A stretch of DNA of 64,000 bases, taken from positions 457,097 to 521,096 of the forward strand of contig NZ_FMTM01000003.1 of assembly GCF_900099775.1 (NCBI RefSeq). The letters run 5' to 3'. Under the pieces are notes generated by a model that had not been told where the DNA came from, made no database searches, and saw only the letters and a list, made by a program, of their open reading frames with translations. Source of the stretch: Rhizobium mongolense subsp. loessense. GTDB lineage: Bacteria > Pseudomonadota > Alphaproteobacteria > Rhizobiales > Rhizobiaceae. Positions within the stretch are counted from its first letter, which is position 1. The number at the start of each line of letters is the position of its first letter. A program made the translations under genes and the position numbers. Below, one piece after another: positions 17,849 through 26,272 of the stretch.

Positions 17849-18094
17849 ATTCGAGACCGCGACCTCGCGGCGAGCGCCAGCCTGTGGCACCTGGGCCGCC
17901 TGGCGACGAACCCCATGCTCTACCTGAACAGGGCGCGCCCCGACGTCTGGGCCAGCATGACGATGTTCAACACCGCGCTAGAGGGCACGAACCGGACCGA
18001 AATCTACGACTGCGGCTGCGACGAGCCGACTGGAACATCGACTGGGCTGGCGCGACGCTCAGGCCTGGCCGCTGGCGGGTGGTTGTGCGACTAA
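17849..18094 (+). pseudogene. Coding remnant, family unknown
   Basis: Within a 620-base stretch lacking an intact gene, the plus-strand frame from 17849 to the stop at 18094 reads like genuine protein (ASLWHLGRLATNP, VWASMTMFNTALEG) but lacks a start codon; the preceding 17790-17848 looks coding in a different frame. I read this as a frameshifted, truncated gene. I could not identify the parent family. The remaining bases from 17589 to 17790 and from 18095 to 18211 contain nothing I can support. Confidence 0.4.
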
Positions 18095-18211
18095 CGGCCG
18101 CTGTTGCACGAGGCGCGCGGACAGCTTGAAGACGACGATCTCTTTATGCCACGTTTGAAATCGATCTGGTTTGGGTTCGCCATCGTCGGCGGGCGACCCC
18201 GAAAAGCCACG

Positions 18212-18976
18212 CTACCGATTACCGACATGGGCGAGGGCGGACCTCAACGGCGCGTCTGAGACGTGGATAACCCCGATGTACGGGTGCGCCATGTCGACCA
18301 CAAGAAAAACTGCCGCGGCCACCGACAACGAGCATACCAGGATCACGCCTACCACGGTGGGATTTGCGGGGGCCTGAAGTCCAAACGTCGCGAACAGCCA
18401 TGCGAGCCAGAACACCAGGATTACGAGAAACGCGGTCGGCAGTCCCTCGGCGTCGGTCTCGACCGCCATCCAGTGCGCTTCTGCAAGATTGCCACTCACC
18501 TCGAGGGCGCGCGTCTGGATCATGCGATGAGCGTCGTCCTTTGGAACCAGCGCGCGAAGTTCGGCCTGAATGGGCTCGATGGTCTGCGACACGTCGTAGG
18601 GATCGACGACGGGCTCGTCCGGGTTTGCATCGCCCCACCCATGCCTCAGTCTGGCCTCGATGAGATCGCGTAGTCGGGCGCGAGCCATCGCGGTCTCGGT
18701 TCCGTACTGGGCCATGACGCGGTCAAGCAGTAACACTTGCGCGACCGAGCTTCGAAGTTCGGCGTCCGTGGTGTCGTAGTCGTTCTTCGCCGACGCGATG
18801 AGAAGACCGAGGGCGAGCGCCGACAGCGTTCCGACGATAGCCGTCGCCAGCCGAATCACGTCCTTGGAGTCGGAATCGAGATGATGACTCGGTATGCGTT
18901 CGCGAAGAAACATAGCAAGCAGCGCCGCCCCGACAAGGCACACGAACACGGTCCCGCCGATTAAAATCGAGCCCAT
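18212..18976 (-). CDS. DUF4239 (bestrophin-like) membrane protein
   Basis: A 254-residue protein with two N-terminal hydrophobic helices (residues 3-23 and about 45-65), a long soluble helical middle, and two C-terminal helices (about 185-205 and 212-232). This layout and the motif ATAIVGTLSALALGLLIASA match DUF4239 proteins, annotated as bestrophin-like although ion conduction is unproven. It is separated from the next gene to the right by 63 bases. The gene debris on its left suggests acquisition or rearrangement here. Confidence 0.72.
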   Translation of the reverse strand: MGSILIGGTVFVCLVGAALLAMFLRERIPSHHLDSDSKDVIRLATAIVGTLSALALGLLIASAKNDYDTTDAELRSSVAQVLLLDRVMAQYGTETAMARARLRDLIEARLRHGWGDANPDEPVVDPYDVSQTIEPIQAELRALVPKDDAHRMIQTRALEVSGNLAEAHWMAVETDAEGLPTAFLVILVFWLAWLFATFGLQAPANPTVVGVILVCSLSVAAAVFLVVDMAHPYIGVIHVSDAPLRSALAHVGNR

Positions 18977-19039
18977 CTCGACATCTCCGCAGTTGATTTT
19001 ATCCAGAAGCGGTCACTAGGAAAGCCATTGCGTTCGTCC

Positions 19040-20017
19040 TCAGGCTTTGGTCGCCTCCGCTCTGGTCGTTGGCTTCAGCAGGATGATGAGAAGCAAGCCG
19101 GCGACTATAAGTGCCGCGCCTTCGAGATGATAGCGTTGCAACTGTTCGCCGAGGAACAGGTAGGCGAGCACGGCGATAAAGATCGTCTGGATGTAAAGCA
19201 GCACGCCCGCCCGCGCCGCCCCCAGGGCCTCGATGCTGCGATTGAAGAGATAATACATAACCGCGCCGCCCGGGATCGCGACATAGCCGAGCGCGATAAG
19301 GCCGCTAGTATTCAGCGTCGAGCGCTCGTCGGAGACAAGCTCAAACAAGTAGAAAGGCAGGGCCGTCAGCACCGCCGCACCGAGAAGGAGTACCAGGAGC
19401 GCGAGGCGATTCACATCGAATTTCGCTCGGCGGAGCAGGACGGTATAGAGGCTGAAACAGAACGCGCCAACGACGATCCACAGCTCTCCGGGATTGAGGT
19501 CGAGACGTAAGAGCGCAGCCGGGCTGCCCTTGACGATGATGACCACGATCCCGAGAAAGGCGAGGATCGATCCGATCACCTGCCAGCGTCCCATCGGCTC
19601 AGCCAGAACGAGACGGGCAAGAATCATGGTGATGATCGGGATCAGGGCGATGATGATGCCGGCGGTAGTGGCATCGGCATGTTCGAGGCCGACAAAAATC
19701 AGTCCCTGGCAGATCGCAAGTCCCATACCGCCGATGGCGAGCAACTCGAGGCCGCGAGCCCGCACGAGCGCGACCATGGCGCCGAAATGCTGGTACACGA
19801 TCGGCATCAGGATCGCCCAGGCGATCAGCACGCGCCAGAAGCAAAGCGCCCAGGGCGGCATTTCCGAAGAGACCCATTTCGCGGCGATATAGACGCCGGC
19901 CGACAGCAGCCAGCAGAAAACCCCCACGGAATAGGCGGCTGCAAGCGAACCGCCCGCCGCCTTTTCCGTCCCGACCGTGTCGCGATGGACCGCCAAGACA
20001 TGTTTCGCCATGGCCAA
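19040..20017 (-). CDS. DMT-superfamily (EamA) transporter
   Basis: A 325-residue inner-membrane protein with ten predicted helices in two EamA repeats; the first opens YSVGVFCWLLSAGVYIAAKW and the second begins at about 170 (LWIVVGAFCFSLYTVLLRR). The typical helix-end GERL-like motif appears as FLGEQLQRYH near residue 285. Substrate unknown; members export amino acids, purines or other small metabolites. Met1 and Met3 are both possible starts. No cotranscribed partner is evident. Confidence 0.87.
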   Translation of the reverse strand: MAMAKHVLAVHRDTVGTEKAAGGSLAAAYSVGVFCWLLSAGVYIAAKWVSSEMPPWALCFWRVLIAWAILMPIVYQHFGAMVALVRARGLELLAIGGMGLAICQGLIFVGLEHADATTAGIIIALIPIITMILARLVLAEPMGRWQVIGSILAFLGIVVIIVKGSPAALLRLDLNPGELWIVVGAFCFSLYTVLLRRAKFDVNRLALLVLLLGAAVLTALPFYLFELVSDERSTLNTSGLIALGYVAIPGGAVMYYLFNRSIEALGAARAGVLLYIQTIFIAVLAYLFLGEQLQRYHLEGAALIVAGLLLIILLKPTTRAEATKA

Positions 20018-20365
20018 GTTATGCCACAGTTCCCGTGCGCTGCACAGATGAAGGCGGCGGCACTCCGCCTATTGCGCGAGGACGACCTCCAGCGTCGGCG
20101 GGCCGGCTACGATAAAACGCTGCATTTCGCGATGACTAGCCGCTGGCTGCTTGGGACCGATCGCCGACGAGCCTTAGCCGCTTTTGCGGCGCTTTGAGGA
20201 ATGCGATCAGGAGGTTGAATTCCGCGATGGTCAATTTCACTCATATTGAGCGATGAGCAAAAGACGCATTCGAGGAGAAAACCTCGATCATTCTCTTTAA
20301 GAGCACTTATCGTAGATGGTCATTCAGCGAGCTGACACAAGAACCAAACGCCTGCTGCCAAGCGT
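20018..20365. other. Intergenic region without a supportable gene
   Basis: A 49-codon plus-strand frame (20048-20197) has no ribosome binding site and an Arg/Leu/Ala-biased composition, so I do not call it. I see no RNA gene, repeat or clear promoter in this stretch. Confidence 0.5.
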
Positions 20366-21895
20366 TCAGCGGCGCCCCATCAGACGTGACCGGATCGCAT
20401 TCGAGATGGCATCGAAGGCAAACACGACAATCAGAATCAGGAGCACCATGTAGCCGACGTTCTCCCAGTCCTGGTTGGTGCGCATCGCCTCCCAGAGTTT
20501 GAGGCCGATTCCTCCCGCGCCGACGGCGCCGATGATCGTCGCGGAGCGCGTGTTGGACTCCCAGAAGTAGAGGGCCTGGGACGCGAAGACAGGAAGCACC
20601 TGCGGCAGGACACCGAACCGCTGCACCGCAATCGGCGACGCTCCGACGGAGCGGACGCCTTCGCGCTGCTTCTCGTCGATGTTCTCAAGCGATTCCGAAT
20701 ACAGTTTGCCCAGCGTCCCGGTGTCCGTGAAGAAGATCGCCGAGATGCCGGCCAAAGGCCCAGGCCCGAAGCCGCGTGTGAAGAAAAGCGCCCAGATCAG
20801 CATGTCGACGGATCGAAGGAAATCGAAGAACCGTTTCGTCACCTGGTTCGCAGGGCGGTTGCGCGTGATGTTGCGTGCCGCCACGAATGCCAGGGGGAAA
20901 GCGACGAGCGAGGCGAACAGCGTGCCGACGAACGCCATCACGATGGTCTGCAGGAGCTTGGTCCAGACGTCGAGGTGCTGCCATTCGCTGTTGTAGAGGA
21001 TGTTGTCCCAGGCGAGAGCGAGGTTGCTTCGCTCCGGGTCGATGCGTGGACCGCTGAGGATGAGGCTCGCAATCTCGGAATATGACTTCCCGAAGAAGGG
21101 AGACCGCGTGTCGAACAGGAAATTCGCCCACCCGAGAAACCGCTTGTGGACCTTGACGTCGTTGGTCGTGACTTCCGCCCAGCCGGCGAATCCGAAGCTG
21201 GCGATGATCTTCTCGCCCGGCCGCCTCTGCGACGCCCAGTCCGGAAGGGGAGCGTCAACGCGGATGTCGGGTCTGCCCATCGGCACGACGACCGTTTCTT
21301 CGCCTCTCGTCAACACCGCCTTATTGGCAGTCATTTCGATTGAGGAACTGCTGCTCATGGCGATCTGCGCCCGTGTGACAACCTCCTCGGTGACGGTTGC
21401 CGGAGCGGTCGCCGCCGGGGCCTGCGCGGACGAGCCGGACCCATTAGATGTGGACGATCCCATAGCCGCACCGGGAGCCATCAGTGATATGCTGCTTTTC
21501 GGCTTCGTCTGCAGCTCGGACGGGCTGGCCGTCGGTGTGGCCCTACCGGTCTGATGGGTGACGACGGATTTTTCGGTCTGCACCCACTCGGGGCTTGGAT
21601 GTTCGCCGAGCGGATCGAACCGCGAATAGGAAATCTTCATGGTCCCGTCGGCTGCCATGTCGATCTCGGGACGGACCTCGAAGGAGATCCAGTCGGCAAG
21701 ATAGGTGCCGGCGATCGAGTAGTCGGCCTGGGAGAAAACCTTTGCGAACGCAAAGAACCAGAACGAGAACGCCACATAGCCGGCAGCGAGAATGACGAGA
21801 AGAGGTGCGCGGTAGCGGCGCAGCGAGGTCGTGTCGACGAGCTGAGGGTGGCGCGCGGCGATGTCGGCCTTTTGGACGGGCGAAAGCGTGTTCAT
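20366..21895 (-). CDS. phnE: Phosphonate/phosphate ABC transporter permease PhnE2
   Basis: A 509-residue permease, second of two in the operon (phoT in Sinorhizobium nomenclature). One helix lies near residues 32-52; a long periplasmic region follows, and the binding-protein-dependent permease domain fills the last about 250 residues, with the coupling loop GVRSVGASPIAVQRFGVLPQ. Residues about 112-168 are a Ser/Thr/Ala/Pro-rich low-complexity insert that makes this protein much longer than a typical PhnE. The start at 21895 is chosen because the protein N-terminus looks natural there; 63 upstream in-frame codons lie inside the preceding gene. It works with PhnC, PhnD and PhnE1 to import phosphonate or phosphate. 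Confidence 0.9.
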   Translation of the reverse strand: MNTLSPVQKADIAARHPQLVDTTSLRRYRAPLLVILAAGYVAFSFWFFAFAKVFSQADYSIAGTYLADWISFEVRPEIDMAADGTMKISYSRFDPLGEHPSPEWVQTEKSVVTHQTGRATPTASPSELQTKPKSSISLMAPGAAMGSSTSNGSGSSAQAPAATAPATVTEEVVTRAQIAMSSSSSIEMTANKAVLTRGEETVVVPMGRPDIRVDAPLPDWASQRRPGEKIIASFGFAGWAEVTTNDVKVHKRFLGWANFLFDTRSPFFGKSYSEIASLILSGPRIDPERSNLALAWDNILYNSEWQHLDVWTKLLQTIVMAFVGTLFASLVAFPLAFVAARNITRNRPANQVTKRFFDFLRSVDMLIWALFFTRGFGPGPLAGISAIFFTDTGTLGKLYSESLENIDEKQREGVRSVGASPIAVQRFGVLPQVLPVFASQALYFWESNTRSATIIGAVGAGGIGLKLWEAMRTNQDWENVGYMVLLILIVVFAFDAISNAIRSRLMGRR

Positions 21896-21905
21896 CGATG
21901 CAACC

Positions 21906-22868
21906 TCATGCGACGGCGCGGAACGACTGCTCGCCGACCAGCTTTCTGCGCAGCCATGCGGAGAACTGGTCGACGGCAATGATGGTGCAGAAAAGGAGGA
22001 ATACGATTGCAAGAGTCTTTGCCGGATGACCCTGTCCGATCGAAAGCCTGAGAAGTTCGCCGATGCCGCCGCCGCCGACCGCACCGATGATCGTGGACGC
22101 CCGCACGTTGATCTCGAGCCTCAGGAGGAAATAGCTCACGAAGTTGGGCATGACCTGCGGCACCATTCCGAACCAGACCCGTTCGAGCCAGGTCGCGCCG
22201 ACGGCCCGCAGGCCTTCGTCAGGGCGCATGTCGGCATTCTCCACCACCTCGAAGAACATCTTTCCCAGCGCTCCGGTGGTGTGGACGGATAGTGCGATGA
22301 TCGCCGGGACCGGTCCGAGCGAGAGGATCGCGAGGCAAAATCCCGCGATGACGACCTCGGGAAACGCTCGCAGGATCTCCATGAAACGGCGCACCGCCCC
22401 CCGGACATAGGTATTCGGCATCATGTTCCTCGCCGCGAAGAAGCAGAGTGCAAATCCCAGGCAGAAGCCGACGCCCGTGGAGAAGATGGCGATGTTCACC
22501 GTCTCGACGATCTTTTCGACATATTGCGGAACGTAGAGGGTTTGCGTGACGTAGAACCGGCCCTCGGGGTAGTCGTACTTCTGGCTGCCGTCGTAATAGG
22601 GGGAGGGGAGATCGAACAGGGCGCGCACCGGCTCCCACGCGTCGCGGGGGACGAGGTCGCCGACGAAGTCGGCAAGGTAGGGTAGGCGGTCCCAGAACTT
22701 GCCCGCGTTGGTCTCGTTGGCGAACCACAGTGAGCCGGCCGTGAAGGTAGCGACGAGAACGAGGGCAAGGAACGTCTGGCCGCGGCGCCGGGAGGCAAGC
22801 TCGTGCCAATGCCGTTCGATCAAGCTTGTGGTTTCACTCGGGGGGTGGCGCAGCGCAGTGTCGCTCAT
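21906..22868 (-). CDS. phnE: Phosphonate/phosphate ABC transporter permease PhnE1
   Basis: A 320-residue permease with an N-terminal helix near residue 35, a periplasmic loop, and five further helices. The cytoplasmic coupling loop reads GLRAVGATWLERVWFGMVPQ, typical of PhnE. The stop codon is ten bases from the start of the second permease gene, so the two are translated from one message and probably form a heterodimeric channel. The start follows a GA-rich stretch 70 bases after phnD, with the hairpin at 22893-22923 in between. Confidence 0.92.
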   Translation of the reverse strand: MSDTALRHPPSETTSLIERHWHELASRRRGQTFLALVLVATFTAGSLWFANETNAGKFWDRLPYLADFVGDLVPRDAWEPVRALFDLPSPYYDGSQKYDYPEGRFYVTQTLYVPQYVEKIVETVNIAIFSTGVGFCLGFALCFFAARNMMPNTYVRGAVRRFMEILRAFPEVVIAGFCLAILSLGPVPAIIALSVHTTGALGKMFFEVVENADMRPDEGLRAVGATWLERVWFGMVPQVMPNFVSYFLLRLEINVRASTIIGAVGGGGIGELLRLSIGQGHPAKTLAIVFLLFCTIIAVDQFSAWLRRKLVGEQSFRAVA

Positions 22869-22892
22869 CTTCAGCCTGTCGTGTGGGGTATG

Positions 22893-22923
22893 GCAAAGCC
22901 GCCGGAGGATCCGGCGGCTTTGC
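22893..22923 (-). other. Perfect 13-bp hairpin between phnD and phnE1
   Basis: GCAAAGCCGCCGG pairs without mismatch with CCGGCGGCTTTGC around a 5-base loop. It lies inside the operon, after the binding-protein gene and before the permeases. No T-run follows, so it is more likely to protect the 3' end of phnCD mRNA or cause partial termination than to stop transcription completely. Confidence 0.75.
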
Positions 22924-22937
22924 GAGAGGAAACGGCA

Positions 22938-23843
22938 TCAGCCGCCAATGGCTGCCTTGCGGACGTCGATGATCGGCTTGTAGAAGTCTACGTTGACTTC
23001 GGTAAAGCCCTTGAAGTCGCCCCCCTGGATTGCCGAGAAGCAGGCCGGATCGGACTTCGGCAGGTCCATCATGAATGCCTTGAACTTGGCCTTCATGTCG
23101 TCGTTCAGCGAGGAACGCACGACGACCGGACCATTCGGGATGAGCGGCGACTTCCACAGTTCGACGAGGTCGTCCATGTTCAAAATGCCCTTGTCGACCA
23201 TCTTGCGAAGGTTACCGGAGCTGTAGCCATCCTTGAACTCGCCCACGCCCGACGCAAAGGTGGTGCCCGCGTCGAAGTTGCCCTTTACGACTTCCAAGAC
23301 GAGGTTCTCGTGGCCGCCGCCAAAGCTGGTGGAAGAGAAGTATTCCTTGACCGGAGCGCCAATGGCTTCAGGCAGCGTGACGAGGGGAACGAGGTAGCCG
23401 GAGGTTGAGTCAGGATCGGCAAAGCCGAGCTTCTTGCCCTTCATGTCTTCAAGCTTCTTGATGCCGCTGTCCTTGCGGGCGACCATGACTGAGTAGTAGC
23501 CGGTTGCGCCGTCGGTCTGGACGGTCGTGAGGATCGGTTCGACGGCCTTGGAATTGGCGAGATAGACCTTGGCATAGGCGGAGGCGCCAAGTTCTGCGTA
23601 GTCGAGCGTGCCGCCGAGCAGGCCCTGGACGACGCCGTCGTAGTCGGCTGCCGGGAAGAAGGAGACCTTCTCGACGCCGATCGCGGCGGGAAGCTTTTCC
23701 GACAGGCATTGGAAATTGCGCAGGCGGTCAGCCTCGTTTTCGCCGCCGAGAATGCCGACGCGGAATTCCTTGAGATCTTCGGCTGCGGCAGCGCCGGCAA
23801 GCGCTAGAAGCGCTGTCGCGGCGAAGAGTGCTTTCTTCAACAT
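22938..23843 (-). CDS. phnD: Phosphonate/phosphate ABC transporter binding protein PhnD
   Basis: A 301-residue periplasmic binding protein with a signal peptide cut after GAAAA (residue about 21). The mature protein matches the PhnD family: FRVGILGGENEADRLRNFQ at the start, LGFADPDSTSGYLVP near 140 in the ligand pocket, and the GGHE segment near 175. It captures phosphonates or phosphate for PhnE1/E2. In Sinorhizobium the equivalent PhoCDET system is induced under phosphate limitation through PhoB. It lies 86 bases after phnC. Confidence 0.93.
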   Translation of the reverse strand: MLKKALFAATALLALAGAAAAEDLKEFRVGILGGENEADRLRNFQCLSEKLPAAIGVEKVSFFPAADYDGVVQGLLGGTLDYAELGASAYAKVYLANSKAVEPILTTVQTDGATGYYSVMVARKDSGIKKLEDMKGKKLGFADPDSTSGYLVPLVTLPEAIGAPVKEYFSSTSFGGGHENLVLEVVKGNFDAGTTFASGVGEFKDGYSSGNLRKMVDKGILNMDDLVELWKSPLIPNGPVVVRSSLNDDMKAKFKAFMMDLPKSDPACFSAIQGGDFKGFTEVNVDFYKPIIDVRKAAIGG

Positions 23844-23929
23844 GGTTCTCTCCTGATTGACCGGTTCCCCGGTGGTCTTGCTGTTAGAAGAAGTGTGCCC
23901 TTGACGCGGGCGGTCGATCGCGGCCCCCC

Positions 23930-24775
23930 TCAGAGGCCTGCCAGGGCAACCGGTTGCAGGCCGGCGGACGCTTGAGCCGTGGCTGGCGCAGGCACGTTGA
24001 TCGAGGTAGACGTCATGGTCTCGTCGATGCCGGCGCCATCCCTGTCAGTGCCGTAGATTTCCTTGACCGCAGCCGCGGTCAGCTCCGAAGGCTTGCCGTC
24101 GAAAACGACGCGGCCTGCAGCCATGCCGACGATGCGTTCGCAATAGTTGCGCGCCGTATCGAGCGTATGCAGGTTGGTGATGACGGTGATGCCCTCGCGC
24201 TCGTTGATGTCGCGCAGCGCATCCATGACGATTTTGGCGTTCAGCGGGTCGAGCGAGGCGATCGGCTCGTCGGCGAGCACCATCTTCGGGTTCTGCATCA
24301 GGGCGCGCGCGATCGCCACGCGCTGCTGTTGGCCGCCGGACAGCGTGCCGGCGGTCTGCAGCGCCGTCTGTTCGATGCCGAGGCGCTCCAGAGCCGCAAT
24401 TGCATGAATGCGCTCGTCGCGGCTGAAGATGTTGAGGAGGCTCAGCATGGTTGGGCGATGATTGAGGCGGCCGAGCATGACATTGGTCAAAACGTCGAGG
24501 CGAGGGACGAGATTGAACTGCTGGAAGATCATCGCGCAATCGCGCTGCCAGTTGCGCAGGGCTTCGCCGCGTAGAGCAGAGACTTCGACGCCGCTGAATC
24601 GGATGGAGCCGGAAGTCGGCTCCTGCAGGCGGTTGATCATGCGAAGAAACGTGGATTTGCCGGCGCCCGAGCGGCCGATGATGCCGACCATTTGACCCTG
24701 CGGTATTCTCAAGGTCGTCTGGTCGACCGCTGTCTTGCCACCGAACCGCCGGGTCAAATCCGTTATTTCCAGCAT
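23930..24775 (-). CDS. phnC: Phosphonate/phosphate ABC transporter ATPase PhnC
   Basis: A 281-residue ABC ATPase: Walker [10 protein letters not shown] (34-42), Q-loop MIFQQFN, signature LSGGQQQR, Walker [14 protein letters not shown], and H-loop VITNLHTL. The last about 27 residues form an Ala/Thr/Pro-rich tail beyond the usual PhnC end. It is the first gene of the leftward phnCDE1E2 operon, divergent from pstS. A possible Pho box lies about 60 bases upstream. Confidence 0.93.
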   Translation of the reverse strand: MLEITDLTRRFGGKTAVDQTTLRIPQGQMVGIIGRSGAGKSTFLRMINRLQEPTSGSIRFSGVEVSALRGEALRNWQRDCAMIFQQFNLVPRLDVLTNVMLGRLNHRPTMLSLLNIFSRDERIHAIAALERLGIEQTALQTAGTLSGGQQQRVAIARALMQNPKMVLADEPIASLDPLNAKIVMDALRDINEREGITVITNLHTLDTARNYCERIVGMAAGRVVFDGKPSELTAAAVKEIYGTDRDGAGIDETMTSTSINVPAPATAQASAGLQPVALAGL

Positions 24776-24831
24776 CGCGCGTCCCTCGTCATTGCGTCTG
24801 AGGGGACATATTCCGCGTTCTTAACGGTGTA

Positions 24832-24849
24832 ATGTCGGTTTTATGTCAC
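24832..24849 (-). promoter_or_regulatory. Candidate Pho box upstream of phnC
   Basis: Two 7-base units, ATGTCGG and ATGTCAC as written on the plus strand, are separated by TTTT, giving the 11-base repeat spacing of PhoB sites. Matches to CTGTCAY are 5/7 and 6/7, weaker than the pstS site. The rest of 24776-25092 between the two divergent operons holds no gene. Confidence 0.5.
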
Positions 24850-25092
24850 TTTTATAATGTTGCCGATTTTCCCTTTGCTGTGCGACGGACAATGGATGTG
24901 TTGGCCAGCCCTTTTCTGCCCGGACGCCAGAACCTGCTGGCTAAGCTTAAAATCAGACTGGGCAAGTGTCGGGAAGGCATTGACTCTGTTTGTCTAATTT
25001 GATTTTGGTCCGATACCTAAAAGCCGGCCCCTCTGAGGCAGCCGGCGCGCATCGCTGATGCCTTCTTTCCCGGACAATGAATTGAAACAAAA

Positions 25093-25110
25093 CTGTCACA
25101 AAACTGTTAC
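25093..25110 (+). promoter_or_regulatory. Pho box of pstS
   Basis: CTGTCAC (25093-25099), AAAA, CTGTTAC (25104-25110): two near-perfect PhoB half-sites with 11-base spacing. A TATAG-like -10 element follows at about 25117, so PhoB probably replaces a -35 box here. pstS starts 63 bases downstream. Confidence 0.88.
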
Positions 25111-25173
25111 GTGGTGCCTATAGACGGGAGCCGACGCCGAAGCGTCATCGTTAAATTCTACGGGAGAGTATCC

Positions 25174-26211
25174 ATGAAGAAATATCTCGGAAGCTGCGCA
25201 GTCGCCGCTATTTTGCTGGCAACCGCAGGCGTCGCATCGGCTCGCGATCAAATCAAGATCGTCGGCTCCTCCACCGTGTTTCCTTACACACAGGCCGTCG
25301 CTGAAGAGTTTGCCAACAAGACGGGCAAGCCCGCTCCCGTCGTTGAGTCCACCGGCACCGGCGGCGGCTTCAAGGCCTTCTGCGGCGGCGTCGGCGAAGA
25401 CTTCGCTGATATCACGGGTGCTTCCCGCGCGATCAAGGAATCGGAAGTCAAGCTCTGCGCCGGCAACGGCGTGACCGACATCACCGAAGCGCTGATCGGC
25501 TATGACGGCCTCTCGGTCGCCGTCTCCCGCTCCAACACGGGTGACTGGAACTTGACCAAAGCTCAGATCTTCCAGGCACTCGCTGCCCAGCTTCCCGACG
25601 GCAAGGGCGGCCTCGTCGCCAACCCGAACAAGAAGTGGTCCGACATCGACAAGTCCCTTCCGGACGTCAATATCGTAGCCTTCGGCCCGCCGCCGACATC
25701 CGGCACCCGCGACGCCTTCGTCGAACTGGTCATGCATCCGGGCTGCGAGAAGACCGCAGGCATGGCTGACCTCAAGAAGGCCGACGAGAAGAAATACACG
25801 GAAGCCTGCTCGCGCATGCGCCAGGACGGTCCGTTCATCGAAGCCGGCGAAAACGACAACCTCATCGTTCAGCGTCTTGAATCCGATCCGAATTCCGTTG
25901 GCATCTTCGGCTATTCGTTCCTCTATGAGAACGAAGACAAGCTCAAGGACATCAAGATCGAAGGCGTCGAGGCAAGCTTCGAGACCATCAAGGACGGCTC
26001 CTATCCGGTATCCCGCCCGCTCTTCATCTACGTCAAGAATGCGCATCGCGACGTCATTCCTGGCCTGAAGGAGTTCCTGGAAGAATATACTTCCAAGTCT
26101 TCGATGGGCGAGGACGGCTACCTTGCCGAACGCGGCCTGACGCCTCTCGACGAATCCAAGCGTGCGGAAGTCGAGAAGGCTGTCATGGAAGCCAAGAAGA
26201 TCGGCTCGTAA
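25174..26211 (+). CDS. pstS: Phosphate-binding protein PstS
   Basis: A 345-residue periplasmic phosphate-binding protein. The signal peptide ends at VASA (residue about 23), before RDQIKIVGSSTVFPYT. The phosphate pocket is visible as GSSTVFP and, near residue 180, PPTSGTRDAF. The start follows GGGAGAGTATCC. A Pho box stands upstream, and a GC-rich hairpin separates it from pstC, so pstS message should outnumber the permease message. Confidence 0.95.
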   Translation: MKKYLGSCAVAAILLATAGVASARDQIKIVGSSTVFPYTQAVAEEFANKTGKPAPVVESTGTGGGFKAFCGGVGEDFADITGASRAIKESEVKLCAGNGVTDITEALIGYDGLSVAVSRSNTGDWNLTKAQIFQALAAQLPDGKGGLVANPNKKWSDIDKSLPDVNIVAFGPPPTSGTRDAFVELVMHPGCEKTAGMADLKKADEKKYTEACSRMRQDGPFIEAGENDNLIVQRLESDPNSVGIFGYSFLYENEDKLKDIKIEGVEASFETIKDGSYPVSRPLFIYVKNAHRDVIPGLKEFLEEYTSKSSMGEDGYLAERGLTPLDESKRAEVEKAVMEAKKIGS

Positions 26212-26226
26212 TATCGAACTTCACCG

Positions 26227-26251
26227 GCCGCCCGCGAACCCCGCGGGCGGC
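26227..26251 (+). terminator. Attenuating hairpin between pstS and pstC
   Basis: A 10-bp all-GC stem, GCCGCCCGCG with CGCGGGCGGC and a 5-base loop, followed by TTCTTCT. It begins 15 bases after the pstS stop and ends 21 bases before pstC. It probably causes partial termination or protects pstS mRNA. Confidence 0.7.
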
Positions 26252-26272
26252 TTCTTCTCACATGGGGGCAAC

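Noticed and set aside
20048..20197. 49-codon plus-strand frame in the gap before phnE2
   Set aside because: No ribosome binding site and biased composition; no support beyond being open.
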